Assembly (NCBI GenBank): GCA_964606405.1
Contig: CAZSGH010000008.1
Span: forward strand, 8,138 to 72,137
Length of the DNA stretch: 64,000 nt
From: GCA-002282575 sp964606405
GTDB lineage: Bacteria; Pseudomonadota; Gammaproteobacteria; Thiomicrospirales; Thiomicrospiraceae
Reading direction: 5' to 3'
Shown here: piece after piece, positions 1 to 7,899 of the stretch
How positions within the stretch are numbered: the first letter of the stretch is position 1
Layout: each line of letters opens with the position of its first letter
Translations under genes and position numbers: made by a program
The notes under the pieces: model-generated
Seen by the model: only the letters and a program-made list of their open reading frames with translations
Database searches by the model: none
Told to the model about the DNA's origin: nothing

Positions 1-201
1 ACAAATTATGGAATTCCTTTTACTTTAGCAAGAACGCTTAGCGTGCGTGAAAAAATAATGCCAATTGATCCAATGATAGATGCTGCTCCCGATCGATATG
101 TATTCATTCGTGATGCCTATCAGCAACAGCGTGATTTTCTTATTAACGATGGAAAATCCAAGTCAACCGACAAATTTAAAGGGTTTGATTTTTCGGAATA
201 G
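1..201 (+). CDS. C-terminal fragment of an unrecognised protein
   Basis: An open frame runs from the first base of the window to a TAG at 199-201 and gives the last 66 residues of a protein whose start lies outside the window. The visible part is hydrophilic, with a proline-rich stretch (MPIDPMID) followed by RYVFIRDAYQQQRDF and a lysine/serine-rich tail. There is no membrane segment and no motif that I recognise. The reading frame has believable codon use and ends about 90 bases before xthA, so it is probably the end of a real gene. I assign no function. Confidence 0.55.
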   Translation, partial: TNYGIPFTLARTLSVREKIMPIDPMIDAAPDRYVFIRDAYQQQRDFLINDGKSKSTDKFKGFDFSE

Positions 202-290
202 GTAGGGAAAACCTTCTTTTCCTTTTGACTTTCTATACTATTGAGCTTACCCTCTAACATTCATAACACATTAAAAAACTTAACTTTATT

Positions 291-1127
291 ATGTCTATAA
301 CCATTGTATCTTTTAATATTAATAGCTTACGTGCAAGATTACATCAATTGCAAGCAGTTATTGATCGTCATCAACCCGACTTAATTTTATTACAAGAAAC
401 AAAAGTACAAGATAGTGATTTTCCGTTAGCAGATATTCAAGCTTTGGGTTACGACGTGGTTTTTTATGGTCAAAAAACACATTATGGTGTAGCAACCTTG
501 TCTAAATTACCCTTGGTATTCAGTCAAAAAGGTTATCCTTGGGATGATGAGAATGCGCAGCGTCGCTTTATTCATACCCGCTACCAATTAGCTAATGGAA
601 AACAACTTGATGTCATGAATGGCTATTTTCCACAAGGTGAAGAGCGCGATCATCCTCTTAAATTTCCGTATAAACAACGTTTTTATGATGAGTTGAACCG
701 TTATATTGCCACAATTCCTAACGATAATTTAGCGATTATGGGGGGTGATTTTAATATCTCTCATACTGATACCGATATTGGTATTGGCGATGTTAATGCG
801 AAGCGTTGGTTGCGAACAGGTAAATGCTCATTTTTACCCGAAGAGCGTGACTGGATGCAAAGCTTATTAGCCTGGGGATGGACAGATACCTATCGTCAGC
901 AACACCCTACCCCCGCCATCGAAGATAGACTCTATTCGTGGTTTGATTACCGTTCACGCGGTTTTGAAGATGAGCCTAAGCGTGGACTGCGCATCGATTT
1001 ATTGTTAGCTTCAGCGCCATTACAAGAGGTCTTAGTGGCAACAGGAATTGACTACGATACGCGTGCGATGGAAAAACCGTCCGATCATGCCCCTGTTTGG
1101 GCATCTTTTAATATTGAGAAAATCTAA
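291..1127 (+). CDS. xthA: Exodeoxyribonuclease III
   Basis: This is an AP endonuclease and 3'-5' exonuclease of base excision repair, acting on abasic sites and blocked 3' ends. It belongs to the metal-dependent endonuclease/exonuclease/phosphatase fold. The 278 residues match the usual length of about 270. Visible family motifs are SFNINSLRAR near residue 7 (Asn9), LQETKV with the metal-binding Glu36, GDFNIS near residue 153, the WFDYRS block, and the C-terminal SDHAPVW with the catalytic Asp265-His266 pair. The start ATG at 291 gives the expected N terminus. The stop codon is TAA within the first bases of a dispersed repeat that begins at 1123, so the last codons abut that element. Confidence 0.96.
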   Translation: MSITIVSFNINSLRARLHQLQAVIDRHQPDLILLQETKVQDSDFPLADIQALGYDVVFYGQKTHYGVATLSKLPLVFSQKGYPWDDENAQRRFIHTRYQLANGKQLDVMNGYFPQGEERDHPLKFPYKQRFYDELNRYIATIPNDNLAIMGGDFNISHTDTDIGIGDVNAKRWLRTGKCSFLPEERDWMQSLLAWGWTDTYRQQHPTPAIEDRLYSWFDYRSRGFEDEPKRGLRIDLLLASAPLQEVLVATGIDYDTRAMEKPSDHAPVWASFNIEKI

Positions 1128-1258
1128 AAACCTCGCTTTGCTTTTTTTTAGATTTTCCCAGTTTGTTTTTTTTGCTGAAGGAAGGGAATTAATTCATGGG
1201 TTACATGCTATTTTCAACAATACCTTCCTCCAGACCTCCTACCCGTTGAGGTTTTTAA
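1123..1258 (+). repeat. Dispersed inverted-repeat element, copy 1
   Basis: Full-length copy of the ~140-bp element. It begins TCTAAAAACCTCGC, has an inner small hairpin, then GCTGAAGGAAGGG, the core ATGGGTTACATGCTA, the matching CCTTCCTCCAGACCTCC, and ends GAGGTTTTTAA. The xthA stop codon is the TAA inside its left end. GAGG near its right end is the only Shine-Dalgarno-like sequence before the next gene. Confidence 0.9.
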
Positions 1259-1263
1259 GTTTT

Positions 1264-1941
1264 ATGTCTCATATTGAGTTACCCTTGTTTTCTTGTCAGC
1301 TCGTTCATCAAACGGCTTTGGTTGACAATATCATTGAATTGTCTTTAAGCCGTCCAGAAGGCTTTAATTGGCAAGTTGGTGATTATTTATGGTTAGGTTC
1401 AGATCAAACGGATTTTAAACCATTTTCAATTGCTAATTTACCAACTGATTCGGTGATTAAGCTTCAAGTTGCCATTGTTCCTGCTATGGCACAGTGGTTA
1501 AGTCACTGTCTTGCTCAAAATCCGTTACAGATTAAAGGATCAGTAAGTCAATATCATTGGGTTGAACATCAGCAATCGATGATACTGTTAGCAGGCGGTA
1601 CGGGAATTACGCCCTTATTGGCTTTATTGCAAGGGCATCAACAAGAATTGATGCAGCAATCAGTAACCCTGTATTGGGGCGTTCGTCGTAGTGAACATTT
1701 GTTTGCGCAAGTTGCGTTAGATGCTTTATCCGCCCATTATCCCAACTTTAGATGGCAGGCTGTTGTATCAGATTTTGATGATAATTGGACGGGTTTAACA
1801 GGATTGCTACCTGATGTATTAGCACAGCAATCAATCGATTTAACCAATCATCATATATTGATTTGTGGACCTTGGCCAATGGTAACAGCCCTAAAAAGCT
1901 TGGTATTGTCATTGGGTGCAAAAGCCGAAAATATTCAGTAA
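1264..1941 (+). CDS. NAD(P)H-flavin reductase-like protein (Fre family)
   Basis: The protein belongs to the ferredoxin-NADP reductase fold and probably uses NAD(P)H to reduce free flavins, like E. coli Fre. The flavin-binding motif is KPFS at residues 52-55 (family RPFS), and the nucleotide-binding loop AGGTGITP lies at 110-117. LYWGVRRSEHLF and NWTGLTGLL follow in family order. It has 225 residues against about 233 in Fre and lacks the terminal FGDAF motif, so the extreme C terminus is shortened. I chose ATG 1264 because upstream in-frame codons fall in the dispersed repeat and xthA. GAGG in the repeat edge is a possible but distant ribosome site. ccoS follows after 12 bases, suggesting co-transcription. 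A role in siderophore or iron reduction is possible but not shown. Confidence 0.82.
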   Translation: MSHIELPLFSCQLVHQTALVDNIIELSLSRPEGFNWQVGDYLWLGSDQTDFKPFSIANLPTDSVIKLQVAIVPAMAQWLSHCLAQNPLQIKGSVSQYHWVEHQQSMILLAGGTGITPLLALLQGHQQELMQQSVTLYWGVRRSEHLFAQVALDALSAHYPNFRWQAVVSDFDDNWTGLTGLLPDVLAQQSIDLTNHHILICGPWPMVTALKSLVLSLGAKAENIQ

Positions 1942-1953
1942 AAGGAATCAGTC

Positions 1954-2163
1954 ATGGAAGTCATTTATGGATTAATTCCAACCGTCATCTTTGTTGGTGG
2001 ATCGGTTGTCATTGCGATTATTTGGGCAGCTAAGCGTGGTCAGTTCGATGATTTGGATGGTGCTGGTAGTCGCATTTTAATGGACGATGATGAAAAGCCA
2101 TTTGCTATGCCTACTTATCAGCAATCAGCTGAAAAAGAAGAAGAAAACAAAAAGACGACATAG
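1954..2163 (+). CDS. ccoS: cbb3-type cytochrome oxidase assembly protein CcoS
   Basis: CcoS is a small inner-membrane protein needed to insert cofactors into cbb3-type cytochrome c oxidase. The 69-residue product starts MEVIYGLIPT, has a single membrane segment at about residues 4-26, then the family signature WAAKRGQFDDLDG and RILMDDD, followed by a variable charged tail rich in Glu and Lys. It begins 12 bases after the flavin reductase gene, with AAAGGA just upstream as the ribosome site. The other cco genes are not in this window. The family assignment is firm because the GQFDDL motif is diagnostic. Confidence 0.9.
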   Translation: MEVIYGLIPTVIFVGGSVVIAIIWAAKRGQFDDLDGAGSRILMDDDEKPFAMPTYQQSAEKEEENKKTT

Positions 2164-2183
2164 TTTCAGAAAGTGTACGAACA

Positions 2184-2213
2184 AAAAAATGGCTGCAATT
2201 GCAGCCATTTTTT
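2184..2213 (+). terminator. Intrinsic terminator after ccoS
   Basis: A perfect hairpin with arms AATGGCTGC and GCAGCCATT is flanked by an A run on the left and a T run on the right, about 20 bases after the ccoS stop. It should terminate the xthA-ccoS transcript, and its symmetry could also act on the opposite strand. Confidence 0.85.
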
Positions 2214-2254
2214 ATAAGGAACATCTAAGGAGCGCTTCAAAAAGCCTACTTTTT

Positions 2255-2320
2255 GTCATCCTCGCGCATGCGGGGATCGATAAAATCAATAAGATAGATT
2301 CCCACTTTCGCGGGAATGAC
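2255..2320. repeat. Short dispersed GTCATTCCCGC-type inverted repeat
   Basis: Two imperfect palindromic halves face each other: GTCATCCTCGCGCATGCGGGG on the left and CCCACTTTCGCGGGAATGAC on the right, 25 bases apart. The same arrangement recurs at 40900-40964 and a variant at 59254-59325. It resembles the extragenic palindromes common in proteobacteria. Confidence 0.75.
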
Positions 2321-2336
2321 GGGTTTTTGAGGTTAT

Positions 2337-2780
2337 TTATAGATTATTAAACGTCTTACTGTCCATTTTTAACCCTTTTTCGCCCGATTCATCTCCCCAA
2401 ATACTAACTTTGACGGAAGCAACATTACCTTTCATTAAATAATGGTCAATTAAGTCTCGTGCACGTGGAGGAGAATTTTTATTAACGTAGTTATTTAAAT
2501 TACGTAATACGCAAGGATTACTTGGATCAGAAGCAGCAGGTCGTAATACACTCTCTCCTTTCATGCTAAAACCATCTTTGCTTTCGAGCACAATTTCATG
2601 ATGGTAAGCTCCCGTTAACGGCTGATCAAAACAGATTTTAACCATCCGTCTAAAATCTGGAGATCCTGTATCTGTACTCACCATTTCAACAGACATAATT
2701 TTTACTTTAGCTTGTTCGCCACAACCCGTCATTATTAAGGTCGACAGTGAAAGTACACAAGTAATGAGCCATACACGCAT
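2337..2780 (-). CDS. Putative lipoprotein of unknown function
   Basis: A 147-residue protein with an N-terminal lipoprotein signal: hydrophobic residues 3-17 and a lipobox LIMTGC with the acylated Cys at position 20. The mature part contains two further cysteines (KICFDQP and PCVLRN), possibly a disulfide, and a soluble, mixed beta-like sequence. I recognise no domain. It lies downstream of, and in the same direction as, the Tim44-like gene, with 105 bases between them. Residue Asp21 is not at the +2 position (it is Gly-Glu), so outer-membrane sorting is more likely. The function is unknown. Confidence 0.75.
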   Translation of the reverse strand: MRVWLITCVLSLSTLIMTGCGEQAKVKIMSVEMVSTDTGSPDFRRMVKICFDQPLTGAYHHEIVLESKDGFSMKGESVLRPAASDPSNPCVLRNLNNYVNKNSPPRARDLIDHYLMKGNVASVKVSIWGDESGEKGLKMDSKTFNNL

Positions 2781-2885
2781 GTCTTATCTCCCCAACTGTT
2801 AGTAACGAAAAGAACTCAGCAAATAAAATGCCAATGGCTAGAGAATATTTGAAAATAGGCGTAAGCCATATTTTTCAAACCTTTC

Positions 2886-3797
2886 CTAGTTATCTTGTTG
2901 AATACCTGCTAATTTCCATTCCCCATCTGCTTCACCCTGTCGAATTAAGTGCCAGTACTCGCTAAAAGCGTGTGGGAAAGCGCCTTCTTTTTCAGATAAA
3001 TAGCCATTGAAACGTACCGTTAATACCCATTGTCCAGCCTCTTGAGTCCATTCAACTACCTGAGCAAACACTTCATCTACTTTAGTAACGTTATTGTCCG
3101 CTTGCTGTTCACGTTGATCACGTAATTCCGCAAGTAACTCAGGGGTGACAATAGAACCGAGCATAACATAGTCTTTTTTATCCCATGCGGCCTGTAACTG
3201 TACAAACCAGTTTTTAGCTTGAGTCGTAAATGTTGATTCATTGAACCAAGTAGGTGCCTGTGTTGATGAAAATGACGTGCTCTGGGTTGGTGTCATTGCT
3301 AATTCGCCAACACGACTCCCAATAGATACCTCACGAGCGGTGTGCGTTGATGAATGATCTGCTGGCATATAGTTGCTTGGACTTGCCGTTGCAGGCAGGG
3401 GTTGCGCAGTCGCAGTCGCTGCACGACGGCGTAAAAACATAAAGATACCCACACCAATTAACAGTATTAAGAGGATATCCATTGGACTAATGCCATCGAA
3501 TGCACCGCCCATAAAGGCAGCTGCCAATAAACCACCAGCCGCTAAGCCCATCAATGGTCCCATCCAAGAAGACTTGCTTGCAGCACCCGCTGCAGTCGTT
3601 GTAGCACCTGCTGCCGCTGGTGCAGCAGCACTATTGCCCGCTGCAGGGCTAGATGGCGTTTTACTGGCAGGCGTAACACTACGTTGCATACCACTGTCGC
3701 TACCACTACCCATACGTTTAGCGAAAGCTTCTGTACTGATAAAGGTTGTTGCCAATACAGCGGATAGCAGTAGGGTTGTCAGTATTTTTTTCATCAT
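2886..3797 (-). CDS. Tim44-like domain membrane protein
   Basis: The protein has a signal peptide (about residues 1-26, ending EAFA), then a low-complexity Ser/Pro/Ala linker, a hydrophobic glycine/alanine-rich stretch near 80-100 and a clear membrane segment (ILLILLIGVGIFMFL) followed by RRR. The C-terminal part, about residues 180-300, resembles the Tim44-like domain: FVQLQAAWDKKDY, the LAELRDQ segment and a final WHLIRQGEADGEWKLAGIQQ. Bacterial members of this family are common in beta- and gammaproteobacteria and have no settled role. There are two consecutive Met codons at the start; either could be used. The gene is followed by a lipoprotein gene and preceded by a methyltransferase gene on the same strand. 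Confidence 0.85.
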   Translation of the reverse strand: MMKKILTTLLLSAVLATTFISTEAFAKRMGSGSDSGMQRSVTPASKTPSSPAAGNSAAAPAAAGATTTAAGAASKSSWMGPLMGLAAGGLLAAAFMGGAFDGISPMDILLILLIGVGIFMFLRRRAATATAQPLPATASPSNYMPADHSSTHTAREVSIGSRVGELAMTPTQSTSFSSTQAPTWFNESTFTTQAKNWFVQLQAAWDKKDYVMLGSIVTPELLAELRDQREQQADNNVTKVDEVFAQVVEWTQEAGQWVLTVRFNGYLSEKEGAFPHAFSEYWHLIRQGEADGEWKLAGIQQDN

Positions 3798-3824
3798 TGA
3801 GCATGCCTCTAAAAATTAAAAGGG

Positions 3825-4406
3825 TTAGTTATTCTTAACGGTACGTGAAATAGTGTAATCACGACCTTGTTTTACTTTTTCGTAGTTACCAAACGATTCA
3901 TTAAAGGTACGTTTCATGTAGTCGCGCAAGCCATTAATCGTGACAACCACAAATTGTCCACCTGGTTCGAGGTGCTGTTTAATATCGTGCAAGAAAATAC
4001 TGAGCATCTCTTTACCGACCTTGGCAGGAATATTGGATACGACTGTGGTAAATTTTTTATCTTTTGGAATCTGGGCCAGTCCGTTCGATAACATGGCTTG
4101 TGCATTTCCTAAGCGGTTCAGCTCAATATTACGACGCGCGTAGTCTACTGCAACAAAATCTTTATCGACCATCAGAACACTGCCATTTTTAGCTTCTTTT
4201 GCCAAGGTAATGCCAATCGGACCATAACCGCAGCCTAAATCTAATATATGGTCATTTTCTGTAATATCAATATATTTGAGTAATAAATCGGTACCAGAGT
4301 CAATTTCTCGTGGTGAAAACAAGCCCCATGTACTGCTAAATTTCATGGGATGTGCGCGTAATTCGGTTTCAAAGACAATGTCTTGTTTTAATGCATCGAT
4401 GTTCAT
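3825..4406 (-). CDS. Class I SAM methyltransferase, MTS (RsmC-like) domain
   Basis: A 193-residue single-domain methyltransferase of the small-methyltransferase group that includes the C-terminal half of the 16S rRNA m2G1207 enzyme RsmC. The SAM-binding motif I is ILDLGCGYGPIG at residues 54-65, the acidic motif II residue is in VDKD near 80, and the preceding GLFSPREIDSGTDLLL block is typical of the family. Where most relatives have NPP followed by an aromatic, this protein reads SNIPAK at 124-129. That loop contacts the target base, so the substrate may differ from RsmC, and I do not give a gene symbol. It lies 27 bases upstream of the Tim44-like gene. Confidence 0.82.
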   Translation of the reverse strand: MNIDALKQDIVFETELRAHPMKFSSTWGLFSPREIDSGTDLLLKYIDITENDHILDLGCGYGPIGITLAKEAKNGSVLMVDKDFVAVDYARRNIELNRLGNAQAMLSNGLAQIPKDKKFTTVVSNIPAKVGKEMLSIFLHDIKQHLEPGGQFVVVTINGLRDYMKRTFNESFGNYEKVKQGRDYTISRTVKNN

Positions 4407-4469
4407 AGTTGCCTATTCGTGTTATTTTGCATAACATGATGCCCCTTTCTATCGATTTGGTCAATTCCT

Positions 4470-6467
4470 GTGCAACTTAATCCAGCGCAATTACAAGCGG
4501 TTCATCTCACGCAAGGTCAAGTATTGGTATTGGCAGGGGCTGGTTCGGGTAAAACACGGGTGATTACCGAAAAAATTGCCTACTTAATCGAAAAAGAAGG
4601 GCACAACCCCAAAGGTATCTATGCCGTTACCTTTACCAACAAAGCTGCCAAAGAAATGCAGCATCGCTTGAGTCAGCGACTAGGTGAAGCAGGGAGGGGG
4701 GTTCAGGTATCGACTTTCCACACACTTGGGTTGGATATTTGCCGACGTGAATACAAAGCCTTGGGCATACGTCATAGTTTTTCGTTGTTCGATGATGCTG
4801 ATACCATGCAATTATTACGTGAGCTAAGTCGTGATGATGAAGTGGACTCTGACCGACTTAAAACGGCACGTCACGCCATTTCCTTAGCGAAAAACAGGCT
4901 ACAGTCGCCACAGTTTTTGCTCGAAACAGCCAGTAATGATGATGAAGCTTTTATTGCCAGATTATATGCCGCCTACCAAGAAAGTTTGCAGGCTTATTCA
5001 GCACTCGATTTTGATGATTTGATTGCTCGAGTGGTGTGGTTATTTCAACAGAACCCCGATATTCACGAAAAATGGCGGCATAAGGTGCGTTATTTATTAG
5101 TCGATGAGTATCAAGACACCAACCCCGTACAATTTGCTCTCATGAAGCTCTTAGCGGGCACACAAGGGCATTTTACTTGTGTCGGCGACGATGACCAGTC
5201 GATTTATGCGTGGCGTGGTGCAGCGCCCGAAATTCTCAGTCAGCTACAAAGTGATTATCCTGCGCTAACCTTAGTCAAACTCGAACAAAACTATCGTTCT
5301 AGCGCGCGTATTTTGCAAGCAGCTAACCAACTCATCACCAATAACCCGCATTTATTTATCAAAACGCTATGGTGCGACCGTGGGCTAGGGGACAAGGTGC
5401 GCATTTTAGCCTGCCCCGATGAAACCACCGAAGCCGAACGGATTGTTAGTGAGTTACTGGTACATAAAATCAAAAACCAAACGCATTGGCGTGATTACGC
5501 CATTTTGTACCGTAGCAACCATCAAGCGCGATTGGTTGAGCGTGCCTTGCGCGAGCAAGAAATTCCCTACAGTATTTCGGGCGGGCAGTCATTTTTTGAC
5601 CGTATCGAAATCAAAGATGTATTGGCTTATTTGCGCTTATTAGATAATCCAGACGATGACGCTGCTTTCTTGCGTATTGCCAATACCCCTAAGCGCGATT
5701 TGGGACCACAGACGCTCTCGAAACTATCCGACTACGCCAAGGGTAGGGGTGTGAGTTTGCTCGCCGCCTGTAGCGAGTTTGGCTTGACGCAAGTGATGCC
5801 AGAACGCGCCATGATCCAACTTATTCGGTTTGCCGAGTTTTTAGACCGTTGGCGACCCGAATTCGGTGGTATGGAGTTACCCAATCAGCTAATGCAATTC
5901 TTAACTGATTTACAGTACGAAGTCTGGCTGATGGAATGTGCTGAAAACCCTAAAAAAGCCGTGCGTCAGTGGGAAGCCGTTCTTGATTTGCTGAAATGGA
6001 TTGGCAGACTAGTCGAAAAGCACGATGGTGCATGGGATTTATCCGAAATTGTGCGTCATTTAACGCTGATGAATACGCTTGAACGCCAAGCTGAAGAAAA
6101 AGAAAAGGATGAAGCCTCGCTGATGACCCTGCACGCAGCTAAAGGATTAGAATTCGGACATGTTTTTTTGATGGGCATGGAGGAGGGCATATTACCGCAT
6201 CAAAACAGCATTGATTCGGGTGATGTCGAAGAAGAACGTCGTTTGGCTTATGTTGGCATTACGCGTGCCGAGCGCTCTTTAACGATTAGCTATGCCCGCA
6301 CCCGAAAACGCTATGGTGAGCAAAGCAGTACCACGCCCAGTCGCTTTTTAGACGAGCTACCGCTCGATGATATTTATTGGGAAGGCAAAGATGAAGAAGC
6401 CGACACCGAGGTGAAGGCACAGACGGCAGCTAATCACTTAGCTGCCATGCGGGCAATGCTGGGCTAA
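4470..6467 (+). CDS. rep: ATP-dependent DNA helicase Rep
   Basis: This is a superfamily 1 3'-5' helicase that helps replication forks through protein roadblocks. The 665 residues match Rep (about 670) better than UvrD. The GTG start at 4470 gives MQLNPAQLQAV, matching the Rep N terminus. Walker A is AGAGSGKT at 22-29, followed by TFTNKAAKEM, the DEYQDTN motif II, GDDDQSIYAWRG motif III, QNYRSS motif IV, and TLHAAKGLEF and VGITRAER near the C terminus. A second SF1 helicase, UvrD, is at 43727-45916, so the two paralogues are separated. No strong ribosome site precedes the GTG. Confidence 0.95.
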   Translation: MQLNPAQLQAVHLTQGQVLVLAGAGSGKTRVITEKIAYLIEKEGHNPKGIYAVTFTNKAAKEMQHRLSQRLGEAGRGVQVSTFHTLGLDICRREYKALGIRHSFSLFDDADTMQLLRELSRDDEVDSDRLKTARHAISLAKNRLQSPQFLLETASNDDEAFIARLYAAYQESLQAYSALDFDDLIARVVWLFQQNPDIHEKWRHKVRYLLVDEYQDTNPVQFALMKLLAGTQGHFTCVGDDDQSIYAWRGAAPEILSQLQSDYPALTLVKLEQNYRSSARILQAANQLITNNPHLFIKTLWCDRGLGDKVRILACPDETTEAERIVSELLVHKIKNQTHWRDYAILYRSNHQARLVERALREQEIPYSISGGQSFFDRIEIKDVLAYLRLLDNPDDDAAFLRIANTPKRDLGPQTLSKLSDYAKGRGVSLLAACSEFGLTQVMPERAMIQLIRFAEFLDRWRPEFGGMELPNQLMQFLTDLQYEVWLMECAENPKKAVRQWEAVLDLLKWIGRLVEKHDGAWDLSEIVRHLTLMNTLERQAEEKEKDEASLMTLHAAKGLEFGHVFLMGMEEGILPHQNSIDSGDVEEERRLAYVGITRAERSLTISYARTRKRYGEQSSTTPSRFLDELPLDDIYWEGKDEEADTEVKAQTAANHLAAMRAMLG

Positions 6468-6586
6468 AATGCACTAAAACCGCGCTGACTTTGTTGGCGA
6501 GCAATCTAAAAATACTCAGTTACTGATGTAACCTCCGTTTTTTATCTTGCTCTTCGCCTCGTCATCATCGGTTTTAATTGCATTTT
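6466..6586. repeat. Second intergenic repeat type with terminal inverted repeats
   Basis: The interval between rep and the DUF475 gene is bounded by near-perfect inverted ends, AAAATGCACTAAAACCG and CGGTTTTAATTGCATTTT, about 85 bases apart. The rep stop codon overlaps the left end. The centre (ACTCAGTTACTGATGTAACC) resembles that of the element at 51828-51951. The relation between the two is only moderately convincing. Confidence 0.5.
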
Positions 6587-6597
6587 ATGGGGTAGGT

Positions 6598-7638
6598 TCA
6601 CTCCGCTGCCAACGCCGCTTGTTTATTCCAACGAATCGATGACCACATACCTGCTGAAATAAAGACAATACCAATCAACCCCGTAATGAGTTCGGGTACT
6701 TCGGTATGCATCGAAATAAACATAATGGTAGCCAATGCACCGATGGCATAATGCGCACCATGATCGAGATAACGATATTCGTTTAGCACGCCGTGATTAA
6801 CCAATGAGATGGTAATCGAGCGCACAAACAAAGCCCCAACACCCAAACCAAGCATAATGATCACTACGTCTTTGGTGATAGCAAAAGCACCAATGACGCC
6901 ATCAAAACTAAACGATGCATCCAGTACTTCTAAATATAAGAACGACGCTAACCCCGTGCGTGCTGCCGTACCAACCACATCAATGCCTGTTTCCATATTG
7001 GCTTCCATCAATTTATTGATCGATTCCAATAGAACAAAGGTAATAACACCTGCGATGCCAGAAATAAGCGCGCCCGCTTGTTGTTCGGTCGGTAAAAAAC
7101 TTACGCTGGTCAATAACAATCCGAGTGCAAAGATGATTTCAAGTGATTCTAATTGTCCCATTTTCGACAACCATGCCTCACCTTTTCCGAGCCAATGCGC
7201 TTCTTTTTCATCATCGAAGATAAACCCTAAGAAAACCATCAGCAAGAAAATACCACCAAAAGCAGCAACTTGAACGTGAGAGGATTCGAGATGATGAGCA
7301 TAGGTTTCACTATCATAAAGTGCCATCTGTGCCACATCCCACATGCTCAAACCAGCAATTAGGGCAACAATAACCAATGGGAACAAGACACGCATACCAA
7401 AGACAGCGATTAACATACCCCAAGTTAAAAATCGTTGTTGCCAAATGGGTTCCATTTTTTGCAAAATTTTAGCGTTCACGACCGCATTATCAAACGATAA
7501 ACTTACTTCTAATACCATTAAAATAGCTGCTGCGACCAAGCCTTCTAATCCAGCCCATGCCCATGCCAAGTAAAGTGCGATCAGCATAAAGCCAATTGAC
7601 CAACGGAATTCTTTCAGTAATCTCACAGTTACACCCAC
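6598..7638 (-). CDS. DUF475 / TerC-superfamily integral membrane protein
   Basis: A 346-residue polytopic inner-membrane protein with about eight or nine hydrophobic segments. It carries the two internally related acidic signatures of the family, EVSLSFDNAVVNA near residues 43-55 and EVLDASFSFDGVIGAF near 237-252; the Asp residues are thought to bind metal ions. Relatives in the TerC/LysE superfamily export manganese or other divalent cations, and DUF475 members are often linked to tellurium or metal stress. Substrate is inferred only. The gene stands alone between two repeat elements, facing rep. The start at 7638 is GTG/ATG-ambiguous in position, but the first membrane segment begins soon after. 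Confidence 0.82.
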   Translation of the reverse strand: MGVTVRLLKEFRWSIGFMLIALYLAWAWAGLEGLVAAAILMVLEVSLSFDNAVVNAKILQKMEPIWQQRFLTWGMLIAVFGMRVLFPLVIVALIAGLSMWDVAQMALYDSETYAHHLESSHVQVAAFGGIFLLMVFLGFIFDDEKEAHWLGKGEAWLSKMGQLESLEIIFALGLLLTSVSFLPTEQQAGALISGIAGVITFVLLESINKLMEANMETGIDVVGTAARTGLASFLYLEVLDASFSFDGVIGAFAITKDVVIIMLGLGVGALFVRSITISLVNHGVLNEYRYLDHGAHYAIGALATIMFISMHTEVPELITGLIGIVFISAGMWSSIRWNKQAALAAE

Positions 7639-7667
7639 TGAGTTTTATAATATTATGATGAAAAATA

Positions 7668-7803
7668 TCTAAAAACGACGCTTAGCTTGTTTTTAGCATT
7701 CTCCAAGTTTTTTTGTTGGGTAAAGGAATAAGTCAATAGGTTACATCTTTGTTTCTGCAATTCCTTCCCCCATACCCCCTTAACCCATTTGGATTATTAG
7801 AGG
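7668..7803 (+). repeat. Dispersed inverted-repeat element, copy 2 (diverged)
   Basis: A diverged copy beginning TCTAAAAACGACGCTTAGC and ending GGATTATTAGAGG. The GAAGGAAGGG arm is decayed to GGTAAAGGAATAAG, while the opposite arm still reads ATTCCTTCCCCCA. The rest of the gap to 7900 contains a TGCAAGT/ACTTGCA hairpin near 7812-7831 and otherwise nothing I recognise. Confidence 0.8.
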
Positions 7804-7899
7804 AATTTAGGATGCAAGTAACATAACTTGCACCACTACTTTTTCTTGTTAGAACTTAATGTTCAGTATAGCTTTTCATTTTCTCATAAAACAAATTTA

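Noticed and set aside
1048..1263. Longer start for the flavin reductase gene (from 1048)
   Set aside because: The extra 72 residues overlap xthA in another frame and then translate the dispersed repeat.
3373..3819. Open frame opposite the Tim44-like gene
   Set aside because: It is the complement of the Ala/Pro-rich linker and has no ribosome site or family resemblance; the minus-strand gene explains the region.
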